A DNA stretch of 64,000 nucleotides, taken from positions 2,666,001 through 2,730,000 of the forward strand of contig OZ244879.1 in assembly GCA_965221295.1 (NCBI GenBank), written 5' to 3'. Below are positions 1 through 10,000 of this stretch, piece after piece. The notes beneath the pieces are model-generated. The model was not told the origin of the DNA, ran no database searches, and was given only the letters and a program-made list of their open reading frames with translations. Position 1 is the stretch's first letter; each line of letters opens with the position of its first letter. The translations under genes and the position numbers were made by a program. The stretch is from Bin87 sp965221295 (GTDB taxonomy: Bacteria > Chloroflexota > Dehalococcoidia > Lucifugimonadales > UBA3495).

Positions 1-619
1 GCCACGCCCGAAAACCCTACCGGTGGAATGCTGGCAGCCCATCCAAGGCGGAACCGGCCGCGCTCTGGAATTCATGGCCCAGATGGGCATCAAGGGGGTC
101 ATCGGCGGCGGCTCCTCAGAGGGCGGGGCCATGGACGGCATCATGCGTGCCTACCGGGACGCCCTGGCCCGCCACGGCAAACCCAACGCCGAGCTGGGCG
201 AAGACCTGGCCGTCGGTTTCCACTTCCACATCGCCCCCACCGTGGAAGACGCCGCGCGAACCGCCGCTGGGTACTACGAGGAAAATCTCAAAATGTTCGG
301 CCCTCTGCGCCTGACGCGCGGCCTCACCGAGCAGCAGATCCAAGACATGGGCAACCCTGAAATCGCGCCCAACGCCGGCCTGCCCACAATCGAAGACGCC
401 ATCGAAAACGGAAGCGTGTTGGCCGGCCCTCCAGACCTCATCATCGAAAAACTCAAAGGCGTTGAGGAACGCTACCCCGGCCTGCAGCGCGTCCAGGTCG
501 GCCAGCCCGTCGGCGCTCCACAATCCGTCATCCTGGAACAACTCCAGTGGTTCGCCGAGGAAGTGATGCCCGCCTTCCAGGGCGCCAAGGTCGAAGCAGC
601 CGTTCCGGCCGGCGATTAG
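1..619 (+). CDS. LLM class flavin-dependent oxidoreductase, C-terminal part
   Basis: The reading frame is open from the first bases of the window to a TAG at 617-619, so the gene is cut by the window edge and the GTG at 23 is probably not its start. The visible ~205 residues begin RPKTLPVECWQPIQ and carry the segment IKGVIGGGSSEGG, followed by helices typical of the C-terminal third of luciferase-like monooxygenases. Members use FMN or F420 to oxidise small organic substrates, and the substrate here cannot be told. The next gene starts 350 bases on, so no operon partner is visible downstream. Family assignment is by overall resemblance and is fairly sure; function is not. Confidence 0.75.
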   Translation, partial: PRPKTLPVECWQPIQGGTGRALEFMAQMGIKGVIGGGSSEGGAMDGIMRAYRDALARHGKPNAELGEDLAVGFHFHIAPTVEDAARTAAGYYEENLKMFGPLRLTRGLTEQQIQDMGNPEIAPNAGLPTIEDAIENGSVLAGPPDLIIEKLKGVEERYPGLQRVQVGQPVGAPQSVILEQLQWFAEEVMPAFQGAKVEAAVPAGD

Positions 620-969
620 CGAGCTCAAACGGCTGGTGGGCTCAGACCGCTAGTGGGCCCAATGGGCATCACCCAACCTCGGGCCGGCCGAATCGCGGGA
701 GGCTGACCGGCGATTGTGCCTGTCGGCGGATCAGTGACTCCGTAACACGACTTGGCTCGGCGAGTCCGTGATGCAAGGATAACGTTTGAGGCCTCACGCC
801 ACTGAGGCCTCGCGCCGCGAACATTCGAAAATCTCTGTGCTGAGGCCGGCCTCCTGACCGCGTCGCGCTCTCGTCCCGGCGCAATATGGCGGCGCCTCAC
901 GATGATCAACCGGCATGAGTCAGTCGCGCAGATCCGGCGCCAAACCAGACGCGCCGGGAGGGGAACCCG
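620..969 (+). other. Intergenic stretch with three GC-rich palindromes
   Basis: No convincing gene is seen. It contains TGAGGCCTCA (787-796), the near copy TGAGGCCTCG (803-812) and GAGGCCGGCCTC (842-853). These lie 120-180 bases upstream of the cas3 relic and could be operator sites or chance GC-rich palindromes. A strong ribosome binding site (GGGAGGGG) lies just before the ATG at 970. Confidence 0.4.
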
Positions 970-1980
970 ATGGCAAGTGGCTCAGCAACTAGGGCAATCT
1001 ATTCCGACCGCTTCTGGGGGAAGGCGGACCGCCACACACCGGGCCGCATCCATCTGTTGGAACATCACCTGGCCGACGTGGGCGCCTGCTTCGAGGCGCT
1101 GCTGGCGCAGCCCACCATCCGGCGACGGCTGGCCCACGCTGGCGGGCGGGAAGACTTGGACAACGCCACGGCGGCCCAGCTCTGTGTCTTCGCCGCCCTG
1201 CACGACATCGGCAAGGTGAACACCGGGTTTCAGGCCCGCATCTGGAGCGACGCTGACTTGCCCCTCGGCCGGTCCCGGCCTGGCGCCGCCGGCCACACGC
1301 TGGACCTAGCGCCCGTGTTGGATGACGCAGACAGCGAAACCGCCGCATGGTTCTTCGACGCTTTGGGATGGTGGAATGATCTGCTGACGTGGGACGACCG
1401 GGACGGGGAAACCGTCTGCGGTTTGTTCGTCGCCGCGCTGTCCCATCACGGTCGGCCGTTGCCGCTACGCGGTGGCCCGCAACGCACACCGGCGATATGG
1501 CGTCGTTTCGGCGCCCTGGACCCGGAGGATTACACCCGACGCATCGGCCGGCTGCTGCGCCAGTGGTTCCCGGCGGCTTTCGCATCGGACGCTCCGCCCG
1601 TGCCGCCGGCGCCGGAGTTCCAGCATCACTTTCTGGGCCTCTGCAACCTGGCCGACTGGATCGGCTCCAACGAGAGATGGCTTGAGTACGTTGCCGACCC
1701 GCGAGACGACTACATCGACGCAGCCCGCCAACGCGCGGAACAAGCCGTCGCCGGCGTCGGCCTGAACTTGCGCAGCCAGCGCGCGGCCTTCAGCGAGGTG
1801 GCCGACTTCCCCGAGCTGTTTGGCATCCCTGGGGAACCCAACGCCATCCAGCGAGCGGCCCGCAACGCGCCGCTGACCGAACGCCTGGTCATCATCGAGT
1901 CGGAGACCGGCTCGGGCAAGACGGAAGCGGCGCTGTGGCGGTTCAATCCCGCAAACATGCCCAATTTGGCGTCATCCTGA
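970..1980 (+). pseudogene. cas3: Truncated CRISPR-associated Cas3 (HD nuclease domain and start of helicase)
   Basis: The 336-residue product matches the N-terminal third of type I Cas3, the nuclease-helicase that degrades target DNA recruited by Cascade. Visible are a conserved His region (LLEHHLADVG, residues 29-38), the HD motif LHDIGK (77-82), ALSHHG (156-161), a later LADWIGSN, and the Walker A segment ESETGSGKTEAALWR near residue 310. Full-length Cas3 is roughly 850-950 residues. Here the sequence leaves the family right after ALWRF and stops within 11 residues, so Walker B, the DEAD-type box and all later helicase motifs are absent. No other cas gene is found nearby, although a two-repeat CRISPR remnant lies 1.8 kb downstream. 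I read it as a relic, though a stand-alone HD nuclease fragment cannot be excluded. The start follows GGGAGGGG. Confidence 0.85.
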
Positions 1981-2015
1981 TTGACTCGGTTCGTAGAACG
2001 GACTTCCGTATGGAA

Positions 2016-2047
2016 GGCGAGGCGAAAAGACCCCTCATCGCCTCGCC
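2016..2047. repeat. 10-bp perfect inverted repeat after the cas3 break
   Basis: GGCGAGGCGA (2016-2025) and TCGCCTCGCC (2038-2047) can form a 10-bp stem with a 12-nt loop. There is no T-tract, so it is not a standard terminator. It lies about 70 bases beyond the point where Cas3 homology ends and may mark the rearrangement. Confidence 0.45.
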
Positions 2048-2075
2048 CAGTCATGGTTTCACCGACTGACGTTCG

Positions 2076-2288
2076 TCAACCAGACAACCACCGAGCCCGT
2101 AGCCAGAGGACCAAAGGAAGAGCGCCTCCGAGCAGGAACACCAAAGGAATTGCGCCTTTGTATCCTGGCCAAGCCAGAAATGGGACTGCCTCTGGAACGA
2201 GGAGGGTCCAGAAAAGAACCCACACGATTGTGGACAAGACAGCGCATGCCGTGATGGCGCTCAAAGCGCCGATGAGGAACTGGTTCAT
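2076..2288 (-). CDS. Small two-helix membrane protein
   Basis: I chose the start MNQFLIGALSAI because AAGGAG sits 8 bases upstream of that ATG; a longer frame reaches 2402 but lacks such a site. The 70-residue product has two hydrophobic segments (about residues 4-32 and 44-63) separated by PEAVPFLAWPGYKG and ends with basic residues (RARWLSG), so the C-terminus is probably cytoplasmic. I do not recognise the family. It follows another membrane-protein frame on the same strand with an 82-base gap, in a patch visibly less GC-rich than its surroundings, which suggests acquired DNA. Confidence 0.5.
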   Translation of the reverse strand: MNQFLIGALSAITACAVLSTIVWVLFWTLLVPEAVPFLAWPGYKGAIPLVFLLGGALPLVLWLRARWLSG

Positions 2289-2370
2289 TACATGAACTCC
2301 TTCCATTTTGTAGCGCCCACCTTGCTTTTGCGAAGGATGGACGCAAAAGGTTAATTTGGAAGGAGTTAAT

Positions 2371-2844
2371 CTATTCCAGCCGCGGAGAATGGCCGGAAAC
2401 ATGTCCGGCCTGAAAAGGCAGCGTTTTCGGGAAACGGACTGCGAAAAGATTCGAGGGCTGCCAGAAGGAAATTTGAAACTGACCTTTTCCGATCAAGCGA
2501 GCCAACGTCGTCCTGAATTCAGCAGTACAGGTGATCAGCTCGGCAGGTAGATTCCGCGCCAGCGTGCGAATGCGAAAACTACCCGCCAACCGGATGAGCG
2601 CACAACATCCAACAATGACGGCCAACATCTCGGCCTGAATCATGGCCACTGTGCCAAAGACTTGCGCGACGGACTGCCATACGATCTCGAAACCAGGTAG
2701 CCCCAGCGCGCTCAGCAACAATGCCCACGTAAGCCCAACCACTCCGACTATCAACTGTGGGACTGTCAGCGCGAAACCGCCGAACATCACCAAAACGGGG
2801 AAGGCGGCAGATCTCAGTTGGCTCTGGATTTCGGAGCATCTCAT
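2371..2844 (-). CDS. Hypothetical membrane protein
   Basis: The 157-residue frame begins MRCSEIQSQLRS and has hydrophobic stretches at about residues 13-50 and 62-86, predicting two to three membrane helices, followed by a soluble tail of about 70 residues. Only a weak ribosome binding site (TGAAG) precedes the ATG. I do not recognise a family. Its position between the cas3 relic and a toxin-antitoxin pair, the lower GC content and the small membrane protein downstream on the same strand suggest an accessory two-gene unit. It could also be a non-coding open frame. Confidence 0.4.
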   Translation of the reverse strand: MRCSEIQSQLRSAAFPVLVMFGGFALTVPQLIVGVVGLTWALLLSALGLPGFEIVWQSVAQVFGTVAMIQAEMLAVIVGCCALIRLAGSFRIRTLARNLPAELITCTAEFRTTLARLIGKGQFQISFWQPSNLFAVRFPKTLPFQAGHVSGHSPRLE

Positions 2845-3239
2845 GCTTCAAGTTTACCATAACTGCAGGCAGCGTTCGCATACATGGTCCTTGTACAACC
2901 AACGTCGGCAGTTGACGGCCAAGCGCCGATCCCTGTACACGTTTCCATTTGGCTGGCGGGAGTGGACATGTTCCAACGAAATGGGAATCCGCCCAGCCCC
3001 TTCGACGGCGCGTCCATTGAGCGCCTCGCGGTGAGCGTCCGCTGGCTGGCGGGCGTGGAAATACCGGACGCCGTGACTGACGCCGGTGGCGATGGACGAC
3101 GGCAGGTTCGAGTTAGAAGTGGGGTCGCGGCGCTTCCGCTACGACCGCCTGGGGCTGCAACGCGCGTAGTTGACGGGCGATGCCGGCGACATTACGATGA
3201 TGTACATCAATGTCAGCAGTGTATGAGCGGAGGTGTCGA
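2845..3239. other. Intergenic stretch upstream of the toxin-antitoxin pair
   Basis: No convincing gene is seen. Two similar segments, TGGCTGGCGGGAGTGGACAT near 2952 and TGGCTGGCGGGCGTGGAAAT near 3042, suggest a small internal duplication or gene debris. The last 45 bases hold the promoter and operator of the toxin-antitoxin genes. Confidence 0.4.
3193..3209 (+). promoter_or_regulatory. Toxin-antitoxin promoter with palindromic operator
   Basis: The perfect 12-bp palindrome TGATGTACATCA (3198-3209) overlaps the end of a -10-like TACGAT (3193-3198) and lies 30 bases before the antitoxin ATG. CopG/RHH antitoxins normally repress their own operon by binding such palindromes, so this is a likely autoregulatory site. 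Confidence 0.6.
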
Positions 3240-3464
3240 ATGGCGACCCAAATCACGGCGCGTTTGCCGGATGAACTGGCGGAAAGTCTGGACGCGGCGG
3301 CCGCGACGCTGAAGCGCAGCCGGGCCGAAGTGGTGCGCCAGGCCATCGAACATTACCTGGAGGATTTTGACGACCTTTCCGCAGCGGTGGAACGGTTGCG
3401 GGACCCAGCCGACCCGGTTCTGGATTGGGACGAGGTCCGGCGTGAATTACTCCGTTCGGATTAA
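3240..3464 (+). CDS. CopG/ribbon-helix-helix antitoxin
   Basis: The ATG at 3240 is preceded by GGAGG (3229-3233), which favours it over a frame start 30 bases earlier. The 74-residue protein starts MATQITARLPDELAESLD and continues with SRAEVVRQAIEHYLED, the beta strand plus two helices of a ribbon-helix-helix DNA-binding domain. The acidic tail (DPADPVLDWDEVRRELLRSD) is the part that in this class wraps and neutralises the toxin. The toxin start overlaps its 3' end by 23 bases, so the two are translationally coupled. It should repress the operon through the palindrome at 3198-3209. Confidence 0.85.
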   Translation: MATQITARLPDELAESLDAAAATLKRSRAEVVRQAIEHYLEDFDDLSAAVERLRDPADPVLDWDEVRRELLRSD

Positions 3465-3702
3465 AGGCAGCGCCGCCAAGGAACTGGCGCGGATGCCGTG
3501 CGACGCCCGGACGCGTCTCGTTGAAGCCATCGACGGTCTGAGCGAACAGCCGCTGTCCGGCAGCCCCCTCAAGGGCGGACTGAGGGGATTGCGTCGACTG
3601 CGGGTTGGAAACTATCGGGTTGTGTACGAGTTGCGGGACGACGAACTGGTAGTCCTGGTCGTGAGGGTCGCCCACCGGAGAGATGCATACCGGGCAGGGT
3701 AA
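3442..3702 (+). CDS. RelE/ParE-family toxin
   Basis: This 86-residue frame starts at GTG 3442, inside the antitoxin gene, with GAGG seven bases upstream. The product reads NYSVRIKGSAAKELARMP near the N-terminus, then LKGGLRGLRRLRVGNYRVVYELRDDELVVLVVRVAHR, the pattern of the RelE/ParE fold (R-x-G-x-Y-R-V-x-Y followed by a beta hairpin and a V-x-H-R end). RelE types cleave mRNA on the ribosome and ParE types poison gyrase; the RVAHRRDAYR end favours the RelE side. It is complete and paired with an RHH antitoxin, so probably functional. A longer upstream frame in the track is only the antitoxin read out of frame. Confidence 0.85.
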   Translation: MNYSVRIKGSAAKELARMPCDARTRLVEAIDGLSEQPLSGSPLKGGLRGLRRLRVGNYRVVYELRDDELVVLVVRVAHRRDAYRAG

Positions 3703-3754
3703 GCGGGTTCCTCCGGCCAGGGCAGCGCGCCATCATCGCACTCAGTGCGGGAGG

Positions 3755-3842
3755 GGTTCCCCCGCACCCGCGGGGATAGACCCTGAAGGCTGCCCCGACT
3801 ATCCTGGTTGGATCGGGTCCCCCGCACCCGCTGGGATAGACC
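3755..3842 (+). CRISPR. Two-repeat type I-E CRISPR remnant
   Basis: Two 28-nt copies lie at 3755-3782 and 3815-3842. Both contain CCCCCGCACCCG and GGGATAGACC, differ at only two positions, and flank one 32-nt spacer (3783-3814). Repeat length, the palindromic CCCCGC/GCGGGG core and spacer length are those of type I-E arrays, matching the cas3 relic 1.8 kb upstream. In another frame they read SPAPAGID, a familiar mistranslation of such repeats. No third copy is found at the expected 60-base step on either side, so this is the stub of an array. Confidence 0.85.
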
Positions 3843-4001
3843 GCTGCCTTCCCCTCCGCCACGACAACAGCGACGGCCAGACTATAGTCGACGCGGCCAT
3901 CCAGATTGCCTGCTATTGGCCTCCACACCCGGATCGTACCGGCAATCACGGGACTGGCGCAGCCGTGAACGCCGGAGCCGCCAGCCCTTCATTGCGGCGC
4001 C

Positions 4002-7000
4002 CTAATCCCCCGTTACGAAGTGCTTCCAACGGCGGCCGTTGGGCGCCATGCCAGCGTCGTTGTGGGCAGTGATGTCCACGCAATACTTGTGGTTCTGTTT
4101 CAGGACCGTGCCGACTCCCACCGGCAGTTGCAGACGCCAGAGGTCGCCGACTTTGTTCAACACGGCCCCGTTGATTGTATCGCCCGGGAAAAGCGTTCCC
4201 GGCAAATTCTTCCAAACCGTGCATGAGCTCCCGTTGCTGGCGACGCGGTAGCTCACGCTGGTCACCCGGTCGTTGGAATCCGTGCGGAAGGCCAGCGACA
4301 CCTTTCCTGGCTCCACCTGGGCCTCGGCCGCCTTGATGGGCTTGGACCTCGGCGCAGTTCCCGGCGGCATGTGAATGTCGTGATAGCGACGGCCTCTGGG
4401 ACTGCTTTCACCCTCGGTGTTGAGGAACCACACGTCGATGCACACTCGGCCATTGGGCCGGAACGCCCAAGAATCCCTTCGTTCCAAGACCAGCGTGTAC
4501 ACTCCGTTGTCCTCGGCCAGCCTGGCCCGCCCGTTGGTCTCTCCCAGCATGACCACCGAGCTGGAGAGCCAGTCGTGGCAGGCGCTGCCAGTCTTGGCGA
4601 TCCGGTAGCCCACTCCGTCCACGCGAATATTCTGGTCGTCGGCCGTCTTGCGGAATCGCAGCGACAGACCCTCCCGCCAGATGTTGTGGGCCCCGTCGCC
4701 GTCCACATAGTCCGGCCGGTGGGAGAAGGCGTTGTCGGGACGCTGACCGCCCAGCTCCCAAGGGGTGGTGTAGCCGTCGCCGTTGGTGTCCACACGCAGA
4801 ACCGTGAACTGCGTATCGTCCCCCAAGTTCCACAAGTCCAGATCCCAGTTGGCGAAGATGCCAGCATCGCCGTCCACCGGGTTTCTCATGGCGTCGTCAT
4901 CCACCCGAACGCCGCCCAACGACTCGTGGCTATCCTTGCCGAAGAAGTAGCTGTCGATGGTGACGCCACCGCCAGCCTGCTGACCATTCATCGGCCCGTC
5001 GTTTTTGCTGTTGTGCTTGGTCTCGCCCACGGAATAACTGGTCTCCACACGCCCGAAGTTGCGTCCCACCAATGCGCCCTTGTACCAGCTGCCTCGCGGG
5101 TTGTGGGCGAGGGTGGAAACGCCGACAAAGCTGTTCTTCACCGTCGCGCCCGAGTGATTGAAGCCCACCAGACCGCCGGCGCCCTTGAAGCTCTTGACCC
5201 AGTTGCAATCCGACCACGACTGCTCCACCGTGCCGTGGTTGGCTCCCACCAGTCCGCCGGAAACGTTGCGTCCCACCACGCTGCAGTTTGGATTCTCCAC
5301 CGCGCTGTCGCGCACGATTCCCCGGTTTACCGCCACCAGCGCCCCAGCCACGTTCACGCCGTTGTCGTCGTGTTCGTCGCCCCAGACCTCGATGTCCACG
5401 TCCCTCATGATCACCCCGTGAAGGAGCGCGCTGCTGCCGGTGAACCCAAACAGGCCCGCGTGGGTGTTGCCGTCGTCGCTCCAAGTGCGCGACTGCCACA
5501 GGTTGCGGATGATATGGCCGTTGCCGTTGAACTCCCCGCTGAATGAAGCGTGAACTGAAAGGCCGATGGGTTCCCACTCGTTGCTGCTGCCGCCCAGACC
5601 AACGTCGGACATCAGCTCGTAGCCGTGGCACAGCGCGCCCACGCAGGGCACGGATGCCGAGCTGCCGTCGTTGAAGGCGTCCCAGTAATCATCCCCGTTG
5701 GAGGACGGTACTCCGTCGCCATCCAGGTCCCAGCGGATGGCGTTGAGCTTCGTCCTTTTTTCGTTATCGTCTTCTCCGTAGATTTCGATGAGGCCGTCGT
5801 TGTCCCGGTCCAGGTCCACGGAGGGGATGGTCGCCGTGCGCGGCTGGCTGCCGAACTCGGCCACCGTGGCCGTCCCGTCCCGGTTGGTGTCGTACTTCAG
5901 CGCCGGATACTGGCTGTGGTTGCCAAAGTCCCAAACTGACGAACCCCAGCGGGCGAAGAAATTGCGTGTCGTCTTGGGCGTCTGCAGCCGCTGCTGGGTC
6001 TGCCGGCCGCCGGCGGCGCTGGTTTCCCAGCCCGAGGTCTCGCGGTCATAGTAGCTGTGCAAGGCCCAAGTCAGGTCCGTTGCCTCGCCAGCGAGGCCGC
6101 CGCCTTTGCCGGGTTCCGTGGTCTGCACCAGCCCAGCGGAGTAGCTGTTCACGATCTGCGGATGCCTGGCGCCGCTGGCGCTCAGCGTTCCGGCCAGCCC
6201 GCCAGCGGCGCTCCCTGATCCCATCGACGTGACCTTCACCAGCGAGTAACTGTCGCGGAAGGTGTCCCCTCCGAAGAGGTGGCCGCTGGCCTCGCCCACC
6301 AGCCCGCCCACGGACGTGTCGTCGCCGTTGCCGATAACCTCGCCGGTGGCGTAGCTGTGGCTGATGCCAGCGTCGGTCATGCGTCCCGCGAAGGCCCCTG
6401 CGTCGCCGCCGGACGTGATGTCCACGTTGGTCAGGGGCAGGTTGCGGACCTCGGCTTCGTTGGTCAGCTGGCCGAAGAGGCCGGTGGCATCGCTGCCCGG
6501 CCGGTTGACGTGCAGGTTGGCGATGGCATGGCCGTTGCCCTCCAAGATGCCGGAGTAGCTATCGATGGGTTCCCAGCCCGCGCCGCCGTTCCAATAGGCG
6601 TCGCCGGAATCGGCCCGGCCGTTGTCGTTGGTGTCGAAGTCCAGGTCGGCGGTCAGCTCGTAGCCGACGCAGGACGCCCCCACGCAGGCCACCGCCGCCC
6701 CGTTGTTCCAGGCGGCGAAGGCTTGACGGTAATCCCCTTCCTTATTGGAAGCGGAACTCCCGTCGCCCTCAGGGTCCCAGCGTATGGCGTTTAACTGAGC
6801 CAGCGTTGAGACCTCGATCAATCCGTCGTCGTCGAGATCTATGTCGGCGACGAAATTCCCCGCCGTGCGGGGCTGATTGCCAAACTCGGCTACCGTGGCA
6901 ACGCCGTCGCCATTCGTGTCGAACTTCAGCGCCGGGTACTGCGTCGCCGATCCGAAGTCCCACGCCGCCGGGTTCCAGTTGGCGTAGATGCCGGCGGCCG

Positions 7001-10000
7001 AGGTGGGCGACTGGAGTTCCTGCTTGTTCTTGCCCAGCCCGTCGTCGGGTTTGCCGTCGCCATCGTCAGAGCTGGTGGACCAGCCCGAGGTCTGGGTGTC
7101 CCAATAGCTGTCGGTGATGCGGGACTCGGGTATCCCCGCCTTCCCCACCAGACCGCCAGCCCACGTTGGATCATGCGTTTGCACCGCGCCCGCCGCGAAG
7201 CTGTTCACGATCCGCGTGTGGCTGGACTGGTTCACGTGCATGGAACCCACCAGTCCGCCAATCCGGTTCCCGACTCCCATCGCGGCCACCCTCACCAGAG
7301 AGTAGCTGTCCCGGATGGTGTCATGGCCGCTGGGGTGGCCGCTGGCCTCCCCCACGAAGCCGCCCACGGAGTCGTTGTTGCTACGGATGGTCACGGTTCC
7401 GGTGGCGTAGCTGTTGTTGATGGCGGCGCGGGTGGTCAGCCCCGCGAAGGCGCCCGCGTCGCCGTTGGACGTGATGTTCACGCCTACCAGGGCCAGGTTG
7501 CGCGCCACGGCCCCGTCGGTCAGCCGACTGAACAGGCCGGAGCGTCCGCGTTGCTTGCGGTTGAGGTACAGGTTTTTGATTGCGTAGCCGTTGCCCTCCA
7601 GGACGCCTGAGTAGCTCCAGATGGGCGACCAACCTGCGCCGCCGTTCCAGTGGGCGTCGCCGGAGTCGGCCCGGCCGTTGCCGTTGGTGTCGAAGTCCAG
7701 GTCCGTCGTCAGTTCATAGCCGACGCAGACGCCGGACGGGCAGCCCATTGCGCCGTCGGAGTTGGGGAACGCCACGACATACTTGGCTCCATCGGCGTCG
7801 GCCGGAACGCCATCGCCGTTCTGGTCCCACCGGATGGCGTTGAGTTGGGCGAGGTTGGACACTTCCAGTAAACCGTCATCGTCCGCGTCGTAGTCAATGA
7901 CCTGCCCGCCAAATTCGGCGGCGGTGGCAATGCCATCACCGTTGAAGTCCGCCTTGATCGCCGGATAGTGCAAGTCGGTGGCGAAGTCCCACGTTCCAGC
8001 ATCCCAATTGGCGTAGATGCCGGTATTGCTGGTGGGCCCCCGCAACTCGGCGGTGGTCTTGCCCACGCCACCCTCGCTGGCAGACTGGCCGGTGGCGCCG
8101 GTATCCCAGTAGCTGTCAGCCACGGCGCCTTCGACGTTGAGGCTCACCAGCCCGCCAGCGATCACTTCGCCGGTGACCGAGCCGATGGCATAGCTGTCCT
8201 CGATATCGCCACGAGTGTTGTAGCCCGCCAGTCCGCCAACGATGTTATTGCCGTCGACTGATCCAGTGGCGTAGGTGGAGAGCAACGTTCCTGTGTTGAC
8301 GCCCACCAAACCGCCAACATTTTCCTGTCCACTAACCGAGACGGTGGCAAAGCTGGACATCAGCGTACCGGAGTTGTAGCCCACCAATGCGCCAACGTCA
8401 ACTCGGCCCCGGACCGTCCCTGAGGCGTAGATGGCGGTTATGTCGCCTTGGTTCGTACCCACCAGCGCGCCGACGTTATCGCTGGCGTTGATTCCTCTGA
8501 CCTTGGCGTCCACCAAACCTACGTTCCTTATCTCGCTTTCGGTCTCTGTCCACCCAAACAGTCCGAGATCATCGGCGTCTTCTCTGTTGATGAACAAGTT
8601 GCTCAGCGTGCGGCCGTTGCCCTCGAATACGGCGTTGAACTCCGTGTCGTCGTGGAGGCTGTAAACGCCTATTGGCTCCCAGCCTCCGCCGTGGTTCCAG
8701 TAGTCATCGCCGGAATCACCCCGTCCGTTGTCGTTGGTGTCGAAGTCCAGATCCGCCGACAGTTCATAGCCGTCGCAGCCCGTGGCCGGACAACCCATGT
8801 CGCTGGCCGCCTTGAGGAAGGCGTTCAGGTACTTGGGTTCGTTGTTGTCGGCATCGCTGGCGCCGTCGCCGTCCAGGTCCCAACGGATGGCGTTGAGCTG
8901 GGCCAGGGTTGATACTTCGATCAGGCCATCGTCGTCCGCGTCATAGTCAATTCGCTGCGGGCCAAATTCCAGCGCGGTGGCCTGGTCGTCGCCGTCGAAA
9001 TCGACGACCAGGGCCGGGTACTGCACGGATCTGCCGAAATCCCAGCGACCCGCGGACCAATCGGCGTAAATGCCGGAGGCCGAGGTGGGAGACTGCAACT
9101 GGGCCGTGGTCTTGCCCACGCCGCCGGCGCTGGTGGTTTGCCCGCTGGCGGTCAAATCCCAATAGCTGTGCGTTATTGTGCCCTGGTTATTGCTGCCCGC
9201 CAGTCCGCCCACGGAATGGTCGCCAGAGACCGCCCCCGCGGAGTAGCTGGTTTCGATCTCCCCCGAGTCGTTGTCGCCCACCAGGCCGCCGACTTGGTCA
9301 TCGCCGCTCACCGACCCAGTGGCGTAGCTGGACGTTATCGTCCCAGTGTTGGATCCCGTCAGTCCACCGACGTAATCGTTGCCCGATACCGAGGCGGTGG
9401 AGTAGCTTATCTCTATCGTACCGTCGTTGGTTCCCACCAGACCGCCAACCTCGTCGTCCCCCGTCACCGACCCGGTGACGAACGTGGCCGCGATCGATCC
9501 CTTGTGTTGGTAGCCCACCAGAATCCCGACACTAGAGTCGGTGGCGGAACCGTTGACCTGGGCATTGACCAATCCGACGTCAAAAATAACGCTATCGCTA
9601 TTCGCAGTTCCAAACAGACCAAGATAGTCCGACCCTGAACCGCTGATGAATAGATTGCTAATGGTGTGACCGTTGCCGTCGAAAGTCGCGTTGAACTCCG
9701 TGTCGTTGCTGTCGTGATAGGCACCAATGGGCGTCCAACCACTACCGCCATTCCAGTAGGCGTCGCCGGCCACGTTGGTTTTGCCGTCTCCATTGGTGTC
9801 GAAGTCCAGGTTCGCCGTCAGCTCGTAGCCTCGACAGGCGTCGGTGGGGCATCCCTTGCCGGTGATGGACTTGGGGAAGGCCGCCGTGTAGCGCGCCCGG
9901 TTGGCCGCGCTGTCCACTTCGCCGTCGCCGTTCAGGTTCCAACGGATAGCGTTCAGTTGGGCCAGGTTTGACACCTCGATCAGTCCGTCGTCGTCAACGT

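Noticed and set aside
3092..3172. Short frame MDDGRFELEVGSRRFRYDRL as possible cas gene debris
   Set aside because: Only 27 codons, no ribosome binding site and no motif; it cannot be tied to any family from sequence alone.
3569..4072. Several open frames over the CRISPR stub encoding SPAPAGID-like or LSPRVRGN-like peptides
   Set aside because: These are the well-known false translations of type I-E CRISPR repeats.
4371..5546. 391-codon plus-strand frame inside the giant gene, and similar long frames to 11327
   Set aside because: They are antisense shadows of the repetitive GC-rich modules; the minus-strand frame has the signal peptide, motifs and full length.
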